64,000 nucleotides of DNA from an uncultured Algibacter sp. (GCF_947490405.1 NZ_CANLGU010000006.1:1-64000); one strand, 5' to 3'; shown: positions 28,021-38,148, numbered from the stretch's first letter. Program-made: numbers and translations. The notes: generated by a model not told the origin, from the letters alone.

Positions 28021-30255
28021 ATGAAAAAGCATATTATTTTATATTTATTTATGGCTGTTTTTTGCAGCATAAATGCTCACGAAATCAGTGGGACAGTAAT
28101 TTCAGAAGAAAATGAAAAACCTCTGCAAGGTGTTGGGGTCTATAATAATAATACAGGAGCTTATACCTATACTAACGTTTCTGGTTATTTTGAATTAGAT
28201 GATATTTCGTTAGGGGATGTTATCTCATTTTATCAACTAGGTTATGAAAATCAAGAACTTGTTATTAATGAGTCTCATATAGATAGTTCTGTGAAAATTT
28301 ATATGATTATATCCGCTGCGTCTTTAGATCAAGTATTGATTGTTTCAAAAGCAAATGTACTTAGTAATTTTGTGAATGTGGATATTAAAGCGAGTCCTGT
28401 AAAATCATCTCAAGAGATCTTAAGAAAAATACCTGGATTAATTATTGGTCAACATGCAGGAGGTGGAAAAGCAGAACAGATATTTTTAAGAGGTTTTGAT
28501 ATAGACCACGGTACCGATATTGCTATAGATGTTGATGGTATGCCAGTTAATATGGTATCTCATGCACATGGGCAAGGTTATGCAGATATGCACTTTATAA
28601 TCCCTGAAACTATTGAGAATTTAGATTTTGGGAAAGGATCCTATTACGCAGATAAAGGTAACTTTAATACCGCAGGCTATGTAGATATTGCTACCAAGAA
28701 AAAAATTGATAAAAACTTAATTTCTGTTGAAGCGGGTCAATTTAATACGGTTAGAGCAATGAGTATGCTCAAAATTTGGGATGGTGAAAATAGTAACGCC
28801 TACATTGCCAGTGAAATGAATTTGACTGATGGTGTATTTGAGTCTCCACAGAATTTTAACCGTTTGAATGTGATGGGGCGTTATAATTATAATAATTATA
28901 GCGATCAAGAATTTAACCTTTCGCTTTCTCATTTTCAAAGTAAGTGGGATGCTTCAGGTCAAATTCCTCAACGTGCTGTTGATCAAGGTTTAATTGGCAG
29001 ATTTGGAGCCATTGATGATACTGAGGGTGGTAATACAAGTAGAACTAATATTTGGATGAATCATATTCAACATTTTGATGAACATACCAGTTTAAAATCA
29101 TCAGCTTATGTGTCGCAATATGATTTTGAATTGTTTTCAAACTTTACCTTCTTTTTAGATGACCCTGTAAATGCAGACCAAATCCGTCAATATGAAGATA
29201 GAACTATTATAGGGGCAAAAAGTATTTACGAAAAATCATTCCATTTAGATGACCACGATAAGCAATTAAAGTATCGTGTTGGAATAGGATTTAGGTATGA
29301 TGATGTAAACGATGTGCAATTGTCAAGAACTAAAAACAGAAAGGAACTTTTGGAGCGTCTAGCATTTGGAAATGTGGATGAATTGAATGCATTTACTTTT
29401 GCAGATTTGAATTATAAAGTCAATAAATGGACACTTAATCCAGGTTTACGTTTAGACTATTTTACATATGATTATGAAGATTTATTATCTGAAACTTATG
29501 ATAGTAAAAGTGAAAATAAAGTATTATTAAGTCCAAAAATGAATTTTATTTATGCGGCATCACCTAAAACACAACTTTTTTTAAAAACAGGTTTAGGTTT
29601 TCATTCCAATGATACAAGAGTAGTAACAGCAAATAATGGAGAAAGAATATTACCAACTGCCTTTAGTACAGATATAGGAACAGTGCTAAAACCCACAGAT
29701 AAATTGGTAGTTAATGCAGCATTTTGGTCGTTATTTTTACAACAAGAATTTGTCTATGTAGGTGATGCAGCTATTGTTGAACCAAGTGGAAAAACATCAA
29801 GATATGGTTTAGATTTTGGTTTAAGATATCAAATTGCTGATTGGTTATATTTTAATACAGATGTAAATTATACAATAGCTAGAAGTACAGAAGAACCTGA
29901 TGGAGAAGATTACATACCATTGGCTCCAGATTTAACTTCTGCAGGAGGATTTAGTTTCAAAGATTTAGGTAATTTTTCTGGTGGTTTAAGCTATCGTTAT
30001 ATCAAGGATAGACCAGCTAATGAAGATAATTCTATTGTAGCTGAAGGCTATTTTATAACAGACTTAAACTTAAATTACACTCATAAAAACTGGACCTTTG
30101 GTTTAATTGTAGAAAATTTATTGGACAGTGAATGGAATGAAACCCAGTTTGCAACAGAGAGTAGATTATTTAACGAACCAGATTCTACTGAAGAAATACA
30201 TTTTACACCAGGTACACCTTTCTTCTTACGAGGAAAAATATCTGTTAGGTTTTAA
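28021..30255 (+). CDS. TonB-dependent outer-membrane receptor
   Basis: I start at 28021 (MKKHIILYLF), which gives a clean signal peptide ending SINA and 744 residues; the frame is open 57 bp further upstream without such a signal. Residues ~20-105 are a carboxypeptidase-D-regulatory-like domain (ISGTVISEENEKPLQGVGVY). Residues ~115-230 are the plug, with IFLRGFDIDHGTD and VSHAHGQGYADMHF. The remainder is a 22-strand-type barrel ending in the C-terminal phenylalanine (RGKISVRF). These receptors import scarce compounds such as siderophores, metal chelates or cobalamin using TonB energy. The histidine-rich plug loop and the upstream NRPS and His-rich genes hint at a metal-complex ligand, perhaps the NRPS product. 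The ligand cannot be read from sequence. Confidence 0.93.
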   Translation: MKKHIILYLFMAVFCSINAHEISGTVISEENEKPLQGVGVYNNNTGAYTYTNVSGYFELDDISLGDVISFYQLGYENQELVINESHIDSSVKIYMIISAASLDQVLIVSKANVLSNFVNVDIKASPVKSSQEILRKIPGLIIGQHAGGGKAEQIFLRGFDIDHGTDIAIDVDGMPVNMVSHAHGQGYADMHFIIPETIENLDFGKGSYYADKGNFNTAGYVDIATKKKIDKNLISVEAGQFNTVRAMSMLKIWDGENSNAYIASEMNLTDGVFESPQNFNRLNVMGRYNYNNYSDQEFNLSLSHFQSKWDASGQIPQRAVDQGLIGRFGAIDDTEGGNTSRTNIWMNHIQHFDEHTSLKSSAYVSQYDFELFSNFTFFLDDPVNADQIRQYEDRTIIGAKSIYEKSFHLDDHDKQLKYRVGIGFRYDDVNDVQLSRTKNRKELLERLAFGNVDELNAFTFADLNYKVNKWTLNPGLRLDYFTYDYEDLLSETYDSKSENKVLLSPKMNFIYAASPKTQLFLKTGLGFHSNDTRVVTANNGERILPTAFSTDIGTVLKPTDKLVVNAAFWSLFLQQEFVYVGDAAIVEPSGKTSRYGLDFGLRYQIADWLYFNTDVNYTIARSTEEPDGEDYIPLAPDLTSAGGFSFKDLGNFSGGLSYRYIKDRPANEDNSIVAEGYFITDLNLNYTHKNWTFGLIVENLLDSEWNETQFATESRLFNEPDSTEEIHFTPGTPFFLRGKISVRF

Positions 30256-30278
30256 ATAGAAGACTATATATTTTGAAT

Positions 30279-30306
30279 AAAAGCGCACCAATATTGGTGC
30301 GCTTTT
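30279..30306. terminator. Bidirectional terminator hairpin after TonB receptor and cydB
   Basis: A perfect 28-bp palindrome, AAAAGCGCACCAAT followed by its complement, with A-rich and T-rich outer arms. It lies 23 bp after the receptor stop and between two convergent genes, so it can stop transcription from both sides. Confidence 0.85.
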
Positions 30307-30383
30307 ATTTAATACTGTTTAAGTTAGCTACATTATAAAAATGAATAAGCAAGCTTTAGTTTTTAAGTGAGTTTATATAAATT

Positions 30384-31403
30384 TTACCGTTCTAAAACTT
30401 TTATCATTTTAAAAGATTTTAGAAGATGAAATAACCCAGGAAGAATAACTAATCCGCCAATAATTAGCGATATTCCTAAAACATTGATTGTCTTTTCAGG
30501 AGCTATGGTTTCCAAAATATTTATTTGTGTTGATGATGTAATAATCAAATTAGGGAAATGCGTAACTATAGCGGCCATTAAAATGAGAATAACTTGTATG
30601 CCAGCTAAAAATCTGGTAGTAATTTTTTTAGCATGCTTTATACTTTTTAGCAAGGGTAGAATGAGAATAGCCGAAACTAGAATTAAACCAACTGTGTAAG
30701 GGCTTTTTATAAAATCAGTTACAAATGATACCTTATAAATAAAACCATAAACTAGTACTATAAACCCAATGATAATAACTGTTACTGTTGCATACTTTGA
30801 TTTTTTAACATAAATACCTCTATGTTCTTTTTCAACTTCACCAATTAATAAAATTGAGGTTAAGAAAGCACATAAAGCTGCAAAAAAGAATCCTACTAAA
30901 ATTGTAAAACCATTCATCCATGGATTTATAAATAATTGATAAAAACTAAAGTTTTCGTAATTACTAGTTATTATTAATTTGCCTGAAAGCATTGAACCAG
31001 CAGTGATTCCTAGAAATATTGGTGTTACTAAACTTGAAAACCTAAACATCCAATCATACAGAATTTGAGATTTGTCCTTATAAGCATCATAATGTCTGAA
31101 AACAAAAGCAACACCTCTTAAAGTTATACCTAGTAATACTAAGGTTATAGGAATGTGTAAGTATATAACAAGAATATTGTAAAACTCAGGAAATCCTACC
31201 CATAAGATTACTACCATAATAATGATCCAAATATGATTCGCTTCCCAAACGGGGCCCATAACGCGATATATTGTTTTTTTTGTTACGACTTGATTTTTTT
31301 TCGTAGAAAATAATTCAATAATACCAGCTCCAAAATCTGCTCCTGCAAGTATAACATAAAACAATAATGATACTAATAAAAAGGTTAATACAACGTATAA
31401 CAT
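30384..31403 (-). CDS. cydB: Cytochrome bd ubiquinol oxidase subunit II
   Basis: This 339-residue protein has about eight membrane helices and the CydB opening FYVILAGADFGAGIIELF, followed by the conserved PVWEANHIWIIIM segment. Together with CydA it forms the high-affinity bd-type terminal oxidase that reduces oxygen to water at the expense of quinol. It lies 10 bp downstream of cydA in the same operon. Length is normal for the family. The extra small CydX subunit is not evident. Confidence 0.95.
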   Translation of the reverse strand: MLYVVLTFLLVSLLFYVILAGADFGAGIIELFSTKKNQVVTKKTIYRVMGPVWEANHIWIIIMVVILWVGFPEFYNILVIYLHIPITLVLLGITLRGVAFVFRHYDAYKDKSQILYDWMFRFSSLVTPIFLGITAGSMLSGKLIITSNYENFSFYQLFINPWMNGFTILVGFFFAALCAFLTSILLIGEVEKEHRGIYVKKSKYATVTVIIIGFIVLVYGFIYKVSFVTDFIKSPYTVGLILVSAILILPLLKSIKHAKKITTRFLAGIQVILILMAAIVTHFPNLIITSSTQINILETIAPEKTINVLGISLIIGGLVILPGLFHLLKSFKMIKVLER

Positions 31404-31413
31404 ATTAAGCTTG

Positions 31414-32709
31414 TTAAGAGTTATTGAGTGATTTTATTTGACGCATCATCAACCATGTAACAGCAATGGTTAAAATACTATAAAGAGCTAGATACATGTA
31501 AAAACTATAAACCATACCAGGCATTGGAGTAACAGCATCTTTGGTTCTCATGATATTATGAATAATCCATGGTTGTCTACCAACTTCTGTTACTATCCAA
31601 CCGGCTTCAAGAGCTATAAAGCCCATAGGTGCGAGTATTGTAAATAAGAGCCAAAACTTATTTTTTTGCCACCATAGTTTCTTTTTTAAACTGATGAAAA
31701 AGAAAAGGCCAACAACTAATAACAAAGTTCCAATACCAACCATAGTTTGAAAAGCGTAATGAACTATTGCTACGTTTGGTCTAACATCTTTTGGGAAATC
31801 GTTTAATCCTTTTACTTCTGCATCAAAATCACCAAAAGCTAAAAAAGATAGAGCTTTAGGAATTTCAATTTTATAATTCACTTCCTGTTTTTCATTGTCT
31901 ACAATGCCTCCAATATAAAGGGGAGCACCTTTTGTTGTTTCGTAATGTGCTTCCATAGCTGCAAGTTTTACAGGTTGACGTTTTGCTATATCTTTCGCAG
32001 AAAGGTCTCCGCTTAAAGGCTGTAAAATGGCAGCTATAGCACCAAATGTAATAGCTATTTTAAACGCTTTTTTATGTAGTTCTACCTGTCGTTTTTTATA
32101 AACTTGATAGGCATGAATTCCTGCTACTGCAAATCCTGTTGCGGTAAAAGCAGCAAGCGTCATATGTAAAGCTTGTGTAAACCAAGCTGGATTTAATAGT
32201 GCTTTAACAGGATCGATATTTAAAAATTCACCATTTATATAATCAAATCCAGAAGGCGCATTCATCCAACCATTTGCAGAAACTACTAAAATACCTGAAG
32301 CTACACCAGAAATACCTACAATAATTCCTGTAAACCAATGGAATTTTTCTGGAATTTTATTCCAACCATATAAATAAAAGCCTAGGGCAATAGCTTCAAC
32401 AAAAAATGCAGCACCTTCAAGCGAAAATGGCATGCCAATTATCGGGCCTGCATGCTTCATAAATTCAGGCCATAATAATCCTAATTCAAAAGATAATGCT
32501 GTTCCTGATACTGCACCTACAACAAAAAAAATAGCAACGCCTTTTTGCCACGATTTAGTTAATTTTAAATAAGTTGGGTTTTTTGTATTTAACCATTTTT
32601 TGTGAGCTACAATCATAAAAAAAGGCATAACCATACCAATACATGCAAATACAATGTGAAAAATAAGTGTAAATGCCATTTGTAGTCTTGCGGCATCTAA
32701 ATTATCCAT
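31414..32709 (-). CDS. cydA: Cytochrome bd ubiquinol oxidase subunit I
   Basis: This is a 431-residue, nine-helix membrane protein of the CydA family. Visible marks are the N-terminal LDAARLQMAFTLIFHIVFA (haem-ligand histidine), TQALHMTLAAFTATGFAVAG (second histidine) and AGWIVTEVGRQPWIIHNIMR near the C-terminus. It carries the haems and the quinol site. The protein is short, as in other Bacteroidota, because the long Q-loop of the E. coli enzyme is reduced. First gene of cydAB. A TATCTTTG box lies at 32735-32742 on the minus strand, 26 bp upstream of the start, without a good -33 partner. Confidence 0.96.
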   Translation of the reverse strand: MDNLDAARLQMAFTLIFHIVFACIGMVMPFFMIVAHKKWLNTKNPTYLKLTKSWQKGVAIFFVVGAVSGTALSFELGLLWPEFMKHAGPIIGMPFSLEGAAFFVEAIALGFYLYGWNKIPEKFHWFTGIIVGISGVASGILVVSANGWMNAPSGFDYINGEFLNIDPVKALLNPAWFTQALHMTLAAFTATGFAVAGIHAYQVYKKRQVELHKKAFKIAITFGAIAAILQPLSGDLSAKDIAKRQPVKLAAMEAHYETTKGAPLYIGGIVDNEKQEVNYKIEIPKALSFLAFGDFDAEVKGLNDFPKDVRPNVAIVHYAFQTMVGIGTLLLVVGLFFFISLKKKLWWQKNKFWLLFTILAPMGFIALEAGWIVTEVGRQPWIIHNIMRTKDAVTPMPGMVYSFYMYLALYSILTIAVTWLMMRQIKSLNNS

Positions 32710-32948
32710 AAATCTGGAATTTAAAGTAGTTATACAAAGATAGGTTATATGACTAATTAGGGGTAATAAAATGGGTTTTTTTACACCAGTTTTTTTAAAA
32801 TTTGTTTTAGTTTAAAATGGCCTGTAATTTGTATAGTTTACTTATGTAAATAAAACTTTAACGTTTAATTAATAAGGGCTAAGCGGTTTTATCGACTCTT
32901 TAACTAAAACACAGTATCTTTATTTATACATTTGTTTAAATTAGATTT

Positions 32949-33398
32949 ATGATGAAAAAACTCATTTTTGTACTAACATTAATTACTTTTGTTTCTGCTA
33001 GAGCTCAAATTTTAGAGCCAGTTAAATGGTCAACTTCAATAGAAAAAATTTCAGAAAATGAATATAAGTTAATTGCTACAGCTTCAATACAAGACGGTTG
33101 GCATTTGTATTCTCAAAATGTCCCTGCAGGCGGTCCAGTATCCACACAATTTTCATTTGAAGGCAATAATAAATACCTTAAGAAAGGAAATACAAAAGAA
33201 GAGGTTGGAGTTACAGTTGATGATCCAACATTCAATATGAAAGTTAAGTATTTTGAATCTGAAACTAGTTTTGTTCAACATATTAAACTTAAAGACAAAC
33301 TACCTTTTACTATTAATTCAGAAGTAAGTTATATGGTTTGTGATAATTCAAGATGTATCATGCCAGAACCAGCGATACTTAATTTCGATTTAAAATAA
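32949..33398 (+). CDS. Free-standing DsbD alpha-domain-like protein
   Basis: This is a 149-residue secreted protein with a signal peptide (MMKKLIFVLTLITFVSARAQ). The mature part is homologous to the first ~150 residues of the next gene: both begin [21 protein letters not shown] and both contain GWHLYxQ. It keeps the paired cysteines of the DsbD alpha domain (MVCDNSRCIMP). That domain normally passes electrons from membrane DsbD to periplasmic thiol proteins. The gene is 11 bp upstream of dsbD, in an apparent two-gene operon that arose by tandem duplication of the domain. I infer a soluble electron carrier or an alternative outlet for DsbD. Confidence 0.9.
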   Translation: MMKKLIFVLTLITFVSARAQILEPVKWSTSIEKISENEYKLIATASIQDGWHLYSQNVPAGGPVSTQFSFEGNNKYLKKGNTKEEVGVTVDDPTFNMKVKYFESETSFVQHIKLKDKLPFTINSEVSYMVCDNSRCIMPEPAILNFDLK

Positions 33399-33409
33399 AT
33401 TTAAGTTAA

Positions 33410-35461
33410 ATGAAAAAAAATGTTATTCTCCTTATTGCCTTATTCATTTATACGCTAGGTTTTTCTCAAATATTAGAACCTGTAAAATGGCAAACTTCAG
33501 TTGAGAAAATTTCTGAGAATGAATATAATTTAATTACAAAGGCTATAATTGAATCTGGTTGGCATTTATACGCTCAAGAGGTTCCTGAAGATGGGCCAAT
33601 ACCAACAACGTTTAGTTATGATGATGCCAATGGCGCTCTTAAATTTATAGGTAATACAGATGAAGGAGAAGGACACGTTGTGGATGATCCAGTTTTTCAA
33701 ATGAAAATTAAATTCTTTGAAAAAGAAGCTGTATTTAAACAAAAAGTTGAGTTAGTTGATGGTGTAAAGTCTGTTAATGGGATTGTAGAGTTTATGGTAT
33801 GTGATGATGCTAGATGTTTACCACCTACAGAGGTGGATTTAGTTTTTAATATTAATGCAAACCAAGCATCAACCAATAAGAATAACACCTCTAATGGATT
33901 GACTAACATTGATAATAATTCAATTAATAGAGCGCTTTATGGAATGAATCCAGAAGATATTCGAGTATCTAATATTAAGTGTGATAATGAAGCTCCAAGT
34001 ACTGCGTCAGAATTGAAAGAAGGTGGAAAATCATTATGGAGTATTTTTGGCCTTGGTTTTTTAGGAGGTTTATTAGCACTACTAACGCCATGTGTATTCC
34101 CAATGATACCGCTAACGGTTAGTTTTTTTACCAAAAGCAGTGGGCAAAATAGAAGTGCTGGAATATCAAAAGCTTTACTTTATGGATTTTTCATATTTGC
34201 CGTATATATTATTTTAAGTGTACCATTTCATTTAATTGATTCGGTTAATCCAGATATCCTAAATGAGATATCAACTAACGTTTGGCTCAACATCATTTTC
34301 TTTGCTATTTTTATGTTTTTTGCATTCTCATTTTTTGGTTATTATGAGTTAACATTACCTGCAAGTTGGACAACAAGAACAACACAAGGGGAAACTTCTG
34401 GTGGCCTAATTGGAATCTTTTTTATGGCTTTAACATTGGCCATTGTTTCTTTTTCTTGTACAGGTCCAATTCTGGGGTCATTATTAGCAGGCTCATTAAC
34501 TGCAGATGGTGGCGCGTGGCAACTTACAGCAGGTATGGCTGGTTTTGGTGTCTCATTAGGATTACCTTTTGCGCTTTTTGCAATGTTTCCAAACATGATG
34601 AACGCTCTGCCAAAATCTGGAGGGTGGCTAAACACAACGAAAGTTATTTTAGGATTCTTAGAATTGGCTTTAGCCTTTAAATTTTTATCAAATGCGGATT
34701 TGGTTGCCCATTGGAATTTATTAAAAATTGAACCTTTCTTAATTATTTGGATTGTTATTTTTGCAGGATTAGCACTCTATTTATTTGGAAAAATAAAGTT
34801 CCCCCATGATTCTCCTATTAAAAAACTGTCTTTTTCAAGAATAGCAGGAGGTGTTTTAGTGGCGTCTTTCGTTATTTATTTGGCATCTGGTTTTAGAGTA
34901 AATAAAGAAACAAATACATTTACACCGCTTACACTTTTAAGTGGACTTGCACCACCAGTAGGTTATAGTTTTTTGTATCCTAACGATTGTCCTAATAATC
35001 TAGAATGCTTTAAAGATTTAAAAACAGGAATTGCTTATGCTAAAAAGGTAAATAAGCCTATTATGCTAGATTTTACAGGTTATGCCTGCGTTAACTGTAG
35101 AAAAATGGAAGAGCATGTTTGGCCTCTTAAAAGTGTAGATAATTATTTAAGAAATGATTATGTATTAATATCGTTATATGTTGATGATAAGAAAGCATTG
35201 CCAGAAATGGAACAAGTTGAAGTTAATAGAGTTAATGGTGGAACAAGGAAATTAGAGAGTTACGGGCATAAATGGGCTAATTTTCAAACTCAGTTTTTTA
35301 AAACAAATTCTCAGCCCTATTATGTGTTATTGAATTCAGATGGAACACAAATACTAAATCAAGCTGTTGGTTACACACCAGATGAATCAGATTACACTAA
35401 GTTCTTAGAATGTGGTTTAGAGGTTTTTAAAAGTAAGGGTTTGGCAAGTAAATCCAATTAG
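33410..35461 (+). CDS. dsbD: Thiol:disulfide interchange protein DsbD
   Basis: This is a 683-residue three-part protein. After the signal peptide, residues ~20-145 are the alpha domain with [11 protein letters not shown]. Residues ~205-500 are the membrane domain with its two redox cysteines in [14 protein letters not shown] and [14 protein letters not shown]. Residues ~530-675 are a thioredoxin-like gamma domain with [12 protein letters not shown]. It carries reducing power from cytoplasmic thioredoxin to the periplasm for cytochrome c maturation and disulfide repair. All three cysteine pairs are present. It lies 11 bp downstream of the free alpha-domain gene. Confidence 0.95.
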   Translation: MKKNVILLIALFIYTLGFSQILEPVKWQTSVEKISENEYNLITKAIIESGWHLYAQEVPEDGPIPTTFSYDDANGALKFIGNTDEGEGHVVDDPVFQMKIKFFEKEAVFKQKVELVDGVKSVNGIVEFMVCDDARCLPPTEVDLVFNINANQASTNKNNTSNGLTNIDNNSINRALYGMNPEDIRVSNIKCDNEAPSTASELKEGGKSLWSIFGLGFLGGLLALLTPCVFPMIPLTVSFFTKSSGQNRSAGISKALLYGFFIFAVYIILSVPFHLIDSVNPDILNEISTNVWLNIIFFAIFMFFAFSFFGYYELTLPASWTTRTTQGETSGGLIGIFFMALTLAIVSFSCTGPILGSLLAGSLTADGGAWQLTAGMAGFGVSLGLPFALFAMFPNMMNALPKSGGWLNTTKVILGFLELALAFKFLSNADLVAHWNLLKIEPFLIIWIVIFAGLALYLFGKIKFPHDSPIKKLSFSRIAGGVLVASFVIYLASGFRVNKETNTFTPLTLLSGLAPPVGYSFLYPNDCPNNLECFKDLKTGIAYAKKVNKPIMLDFTGYACVNCRKMEEHVWPLKSVDNYLRNDYVLISLYVDDKKALPEMEQVEVNRVNGGTRKLESYGHKWANFQTQFFKTNSQPYYVLLNSDGTQILNQAVGYTPDESDYTKFLECGLEVFKSKGLASKSN

Positions 35462-35481
35462 TTTTAAATTGAATTAAGATT

Positions 35482-36975
35482 ATGACAGATTCACTAGTAA
35501 AAAAATCTATAAATCTCGAAGCTTATTTTCAGCAATTCAGGAAAAACATAATAGGTATAGATGCGTATTTTGAATCGCCTTACGGAAAAAAGAAAATTAT
35601 TTATGCAGACTGGACAGCAAGTGGTAGGTTATACAAACCTATTGAGGAAAAAATATTAAATGAAATAGGTCCTTTTGTAGCTAATACACATACTGAAACA
35701 TCTATAACAGGATCTGCGATGACGCATGCTTACCATGATGCCAGAGCGATTATAAAAGAACACGTAAATGCTTCAAGTGATGATGTTCTAATCACAGTAG
35801 GTACCGGTATGACTGGAGCTATAAATAAGTTTCAACGTATTCTTGGGCTTAAGCTTTGTGAAAATTTAAAGGATAACACAGTAGTTCCTGAAGAAAAGCG
35901 TCCAATAATTTTTGTGTCGCACATGGAGCATCATTCTAATCAAACGTCTTGGTTGGAAACGATTGCCAACGTAGAGGTTATTCCATCCAATGAAGAAGGT
36001 CTACCGTGTTTAAAAAAATTAGAAGTTCTTTTAGATAAATATAAAAGTGTACCTATCAAAATAGCAGCGATAACGGGATGTTCTAACGTTACAGGTATCA
36101 GAACGAATTATCATGATGTTGCTAAAGTAATGCATCAAAACAATGGATTGTGTTTTGTGGATTTTGCATGTTCTGCACCTTATGTTAATATCGATATGCA
36201 TCCAAAAAATGAAGAGGAATATTTAGATGCAATCACATTTTCTCCACATAAATTTTTAGGTGGACCTGGTTCGTCTGGAGTATTAATTTTTAATAAAAAA
36301 CTATATAAGAATTTAGTGCCAGATAATCCTGGAGGAGGTACGGTTAGTTATACAAATCCTTGGGGTGACCATGATTATATAGATGATATAGAAACGCGTG
36401 AAGATGGTGGTACACCGGGTTTTCTTCAAGTAATAAGGGTAGCTTTATCAATACAGCTTAAAGAGGATATGGGTGTTCAAAATATCCTAAAAAGAGAGCA
36501 CGAAATCAATACTATGGTTTTTGATAGACTTTCTAATGTTGATAACCTTACCATTTTAGCACCCAAGCACAGAGATAGGTTGGGTGTGTTTTCTTTTTTT
36601 ATTGAAGCTGTTCATTATAACCTTATCGTTAAATTACTGAATGATTGTTTTGGCATACAAACACGTGGAGGCTGCTCTTGTGCAGGCACCTATGGGCATT
36701 ACTTATTACATGTAGATCAGCTAACCTCTAAAGCTATTGAAGAAAAAATTCTTGAAGGTTGCTTAATGGAACGTCCTGGTTGGATAAGAATGTCTATACA
36801 CCCAACAATGACGAATGATGAAATTAGTTTTATTTGTGATGCTATAGAGGAAGTAGCCAAAAATTATAAAGCGTGGAGTGCTGATTATGAATATAACGCT
36901 ATAAAAAATGAGTATACGCACAAAGGAAATCACAATATAGAAAAAGTAATAACAAAAAACTGGTTTAAAATTTAA
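35482..36975 (+). CDS. Class V aminotransferase-fold PLP enzyme, cysteine-desulfurase-like
   Basis: This is a 497-residue PLP enzyme. ITFSPHKFLGGPGSSG contains the lysine that binds PLP; THTETSITGSAMTHAYHDAR and MEHHSNQTSW are substrate and phosphate-side motifs of the class V fold. A cysteine sits in TRGGCSCAGTYGHYL, as in desulfurases, but the protein is ~90 residues longer than IscS/SufS and the suf genes are absent here, so its substrate is open. It starts 20 bp after dsbD in the same direction and may share its transcript. No signal peptide. Confidence 0.88.
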   Translation: MTDSLVKKSINLEAYFQQFRKNIIGIDAYFESPYGKKKIIYADWTASGRLYKPIEEKILNEIGPFVANTHTETSITGSAMTHAYHDARAIIKEHVNASSDDVLITVGTGMTGAINKFQRILGLKLCENLKDNTVVPEEKRPIIFVSHMEHHSNQTSWLETIANVEVIPSNEEGLPCLKKLEVLLDKYKSVPIKIAAITGCSNVTGIRTNYHDVAKVMHQNNGLCFVDFACSAPYVNIDMHPKNEEEYLDAITFSPHKFLGGPGSSGVLIFNKKLYKNLVPDNPGGGTVSYTNPWGDHDYIDDIETREDGGTPGFLQVIRVALSIQLKEDMGVQNILKREHEINTMVFDRLSNVDNLTILAPKHRDRLGVFSFFIEAVHYNLIVKLLNDCFGIQTRGGCSCAGTYGHYLLHVDQLTSKAIEEKILEGCLMERPGWIRMSIHPTMTNDEISFICDAIEEVAKNYKAWSADYEYNAIKNEYTHKGNHNIEKVITKNWFKI

Positions 36976-37024
36976 GAGCTAAAATCAATTTTTAATACTT
37001 AGAATTTCTTTTTAAAAGTGATTT

Positions 37025-38059
37025 TTATTTCTCAATAATTTCAACCTCAAATAATTTATCCCAACGCTTACCTGTTACAAATATGGTTTTTGTTGTTGGG
37101 TTATATGCAATACCGTTTAAGACGTCTAAACCGTCGTGTTGAGTCACTAACTTCTTTAGAGGCTTGAAATCTACCACACCAATAACAGCACCATTTTTTG
37201 GATTAATTATGGCTACACCATCTTTTTGATATCGGTTAGCGTATATTTTGCCATCAATCCATTCCATTTCGTTTATACCTATTATTTTTCCTTTGTTCGT
37301 ATATACTTGAATGTATTCCTGCTCTACCAAAGTTTCAGAATTCAAAAGCCATATTTTTTCAGTACCATCACTCTTGTAAATAATATTATTGTAGTTACAT
37401 AAACCCCAACCTTCTTTACTATTACCATATCTAAAACTACTTAGTTTTTCAAAAGTATTCACATCGTAAACAAAGCCAGTACCTTTTTGCCAAGTGAGTT
37501 GGTATACTTTATTATTTAAAATAGTAAGACCTTCACCAAAATATTCATCAGCCAAATTTATATTTTTAATAATCTTTCCTGTTTTATAATCTACCTTTCT
37601 TAGTTTTGATTCTTTACGCTGTCCCGTGCTTTCATAAAGTGTATCATTATAAAATTCCAATCCCTGAGTATAAGAGGTTATATCATGCGGAAATTCATTA
37701 ATTATTTTATAAGTATACACTTTTGGTAATTCGCTATTTAATATGGTAACTGTAGATGTTGTTGTTTGTTTTTCGCCTTCAAAATATACAGTAGCTTCAA
37801 GCGTTTGTTTACCTAATTTAAAATCAGCTAAAACAATATTTTCCTTTACATTATTTCCATTTAAAGTATATGTAACCGAATCAATAGCATGATTCTTTTT
37901 GTTTTCTATGGATAAATTTAAGGTCTTGTTATTTTGAATATTCCCTTTTATAGCATTTGTTTTTATACTAAAATCACTTTTTTTTAGTCCAGAATTAGAA
38001 CCGCAAGAGACTATCATTAGACTTAAAAAAATGAGTATGAGAGCTTTGTGTGTATTCAT
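37025..38059 (-). CDS. Glutaminyl-peptide cyclotransferase, lipoprotein
   Basis: This is a 344-residue lipoprotein with a signal peptide and lipobox (LMIVSCGS). Residues ~110-340 form a beta-propeller of the plant/bacterial glutamine cyclotransferase family, with ITSYTQGLEFYNDTLYESTG, FGEGLTILNNKVYQLTWQ and GKIYANRYQKD. The enzyme closes N-terminal glutamine of proteins into pyroglutamate. In Bacteroidota many exported proteins begin with Gln after signal peptide cleavage, so a periplasmic role in protecting those ends is likely. The ~85 residues after the lipobox look like an Ig-type spacer. Single gene, convergent with the aminotransferase gene. Confidence 0.9.
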   Translation of the reverse strand: MNTHKALILIFLSLMIVSCGSNSGLKKSDFSIKTNAIKGNIQNNKTLNLSIENKKNHAIDSVTYTLNGNNVKENIVLADFKLGKQTLEATVYFEGEKQTTTSTVTILNSELPKVYTYKIINEFPHDITSYTQGLEFYNDTLYESTGQRKESKLRKVDYKTGKIIKNINLADEYFGEGLTILNNKVYQLTWQKGTGFVYDVNTFEKLSSFRYGNSKEGWGLCNYNNIIYKSDGTEKIWLLNSETLVEQEYIQVYTNKGKIIGINEMEWIDGKIYANRYQKDGVAIINPKNGAVIGVVDFKPLKKLVTQHDGLDVLNGIAYNPTTKTIFVTGKRWDKLFEVEIIEK

Positions 38060-38113
38060 TTGAAATTTGAAATTTAAAGCAAGATATTTATTTAAAATCG
38101 GTTCAAAAAATTA

Positions 38114-38143
38114 TTGTGAAAATTTTAAAAGGTTGTATCTTTG
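38114..38143 (+). promoter_or_regulatory. Bacteroidota-type promoter of the SRP RNA
   Basis: ATTG with its TTG at 38114-38116 and a TATCTTTG -7 box at 38136-38143 are separated by 19 bp. The RNA 5' end inferred from base pairing begins 6 bp downstream. This matches the TTTG / TAxxTTTG consensus of the Bacteroidota primary sigma factor. Confidence 0.55.
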
Positions 38144-38148
38144 CTGCC

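Noticed and set aside
10564-30255. NRPS locus as a recent mobile island
   Set aside because: No integrase, transposase, tRNA or direct repeats at the edges, and base composition looks like the neighbours by eye; older transfer cannot be excluded.
34342-34680. Overlapping open frames on both strands inside dsbD
   Set aside because: They lie in the membrane-domain region and have no recognisable features; codon bias of dsbD explains them.
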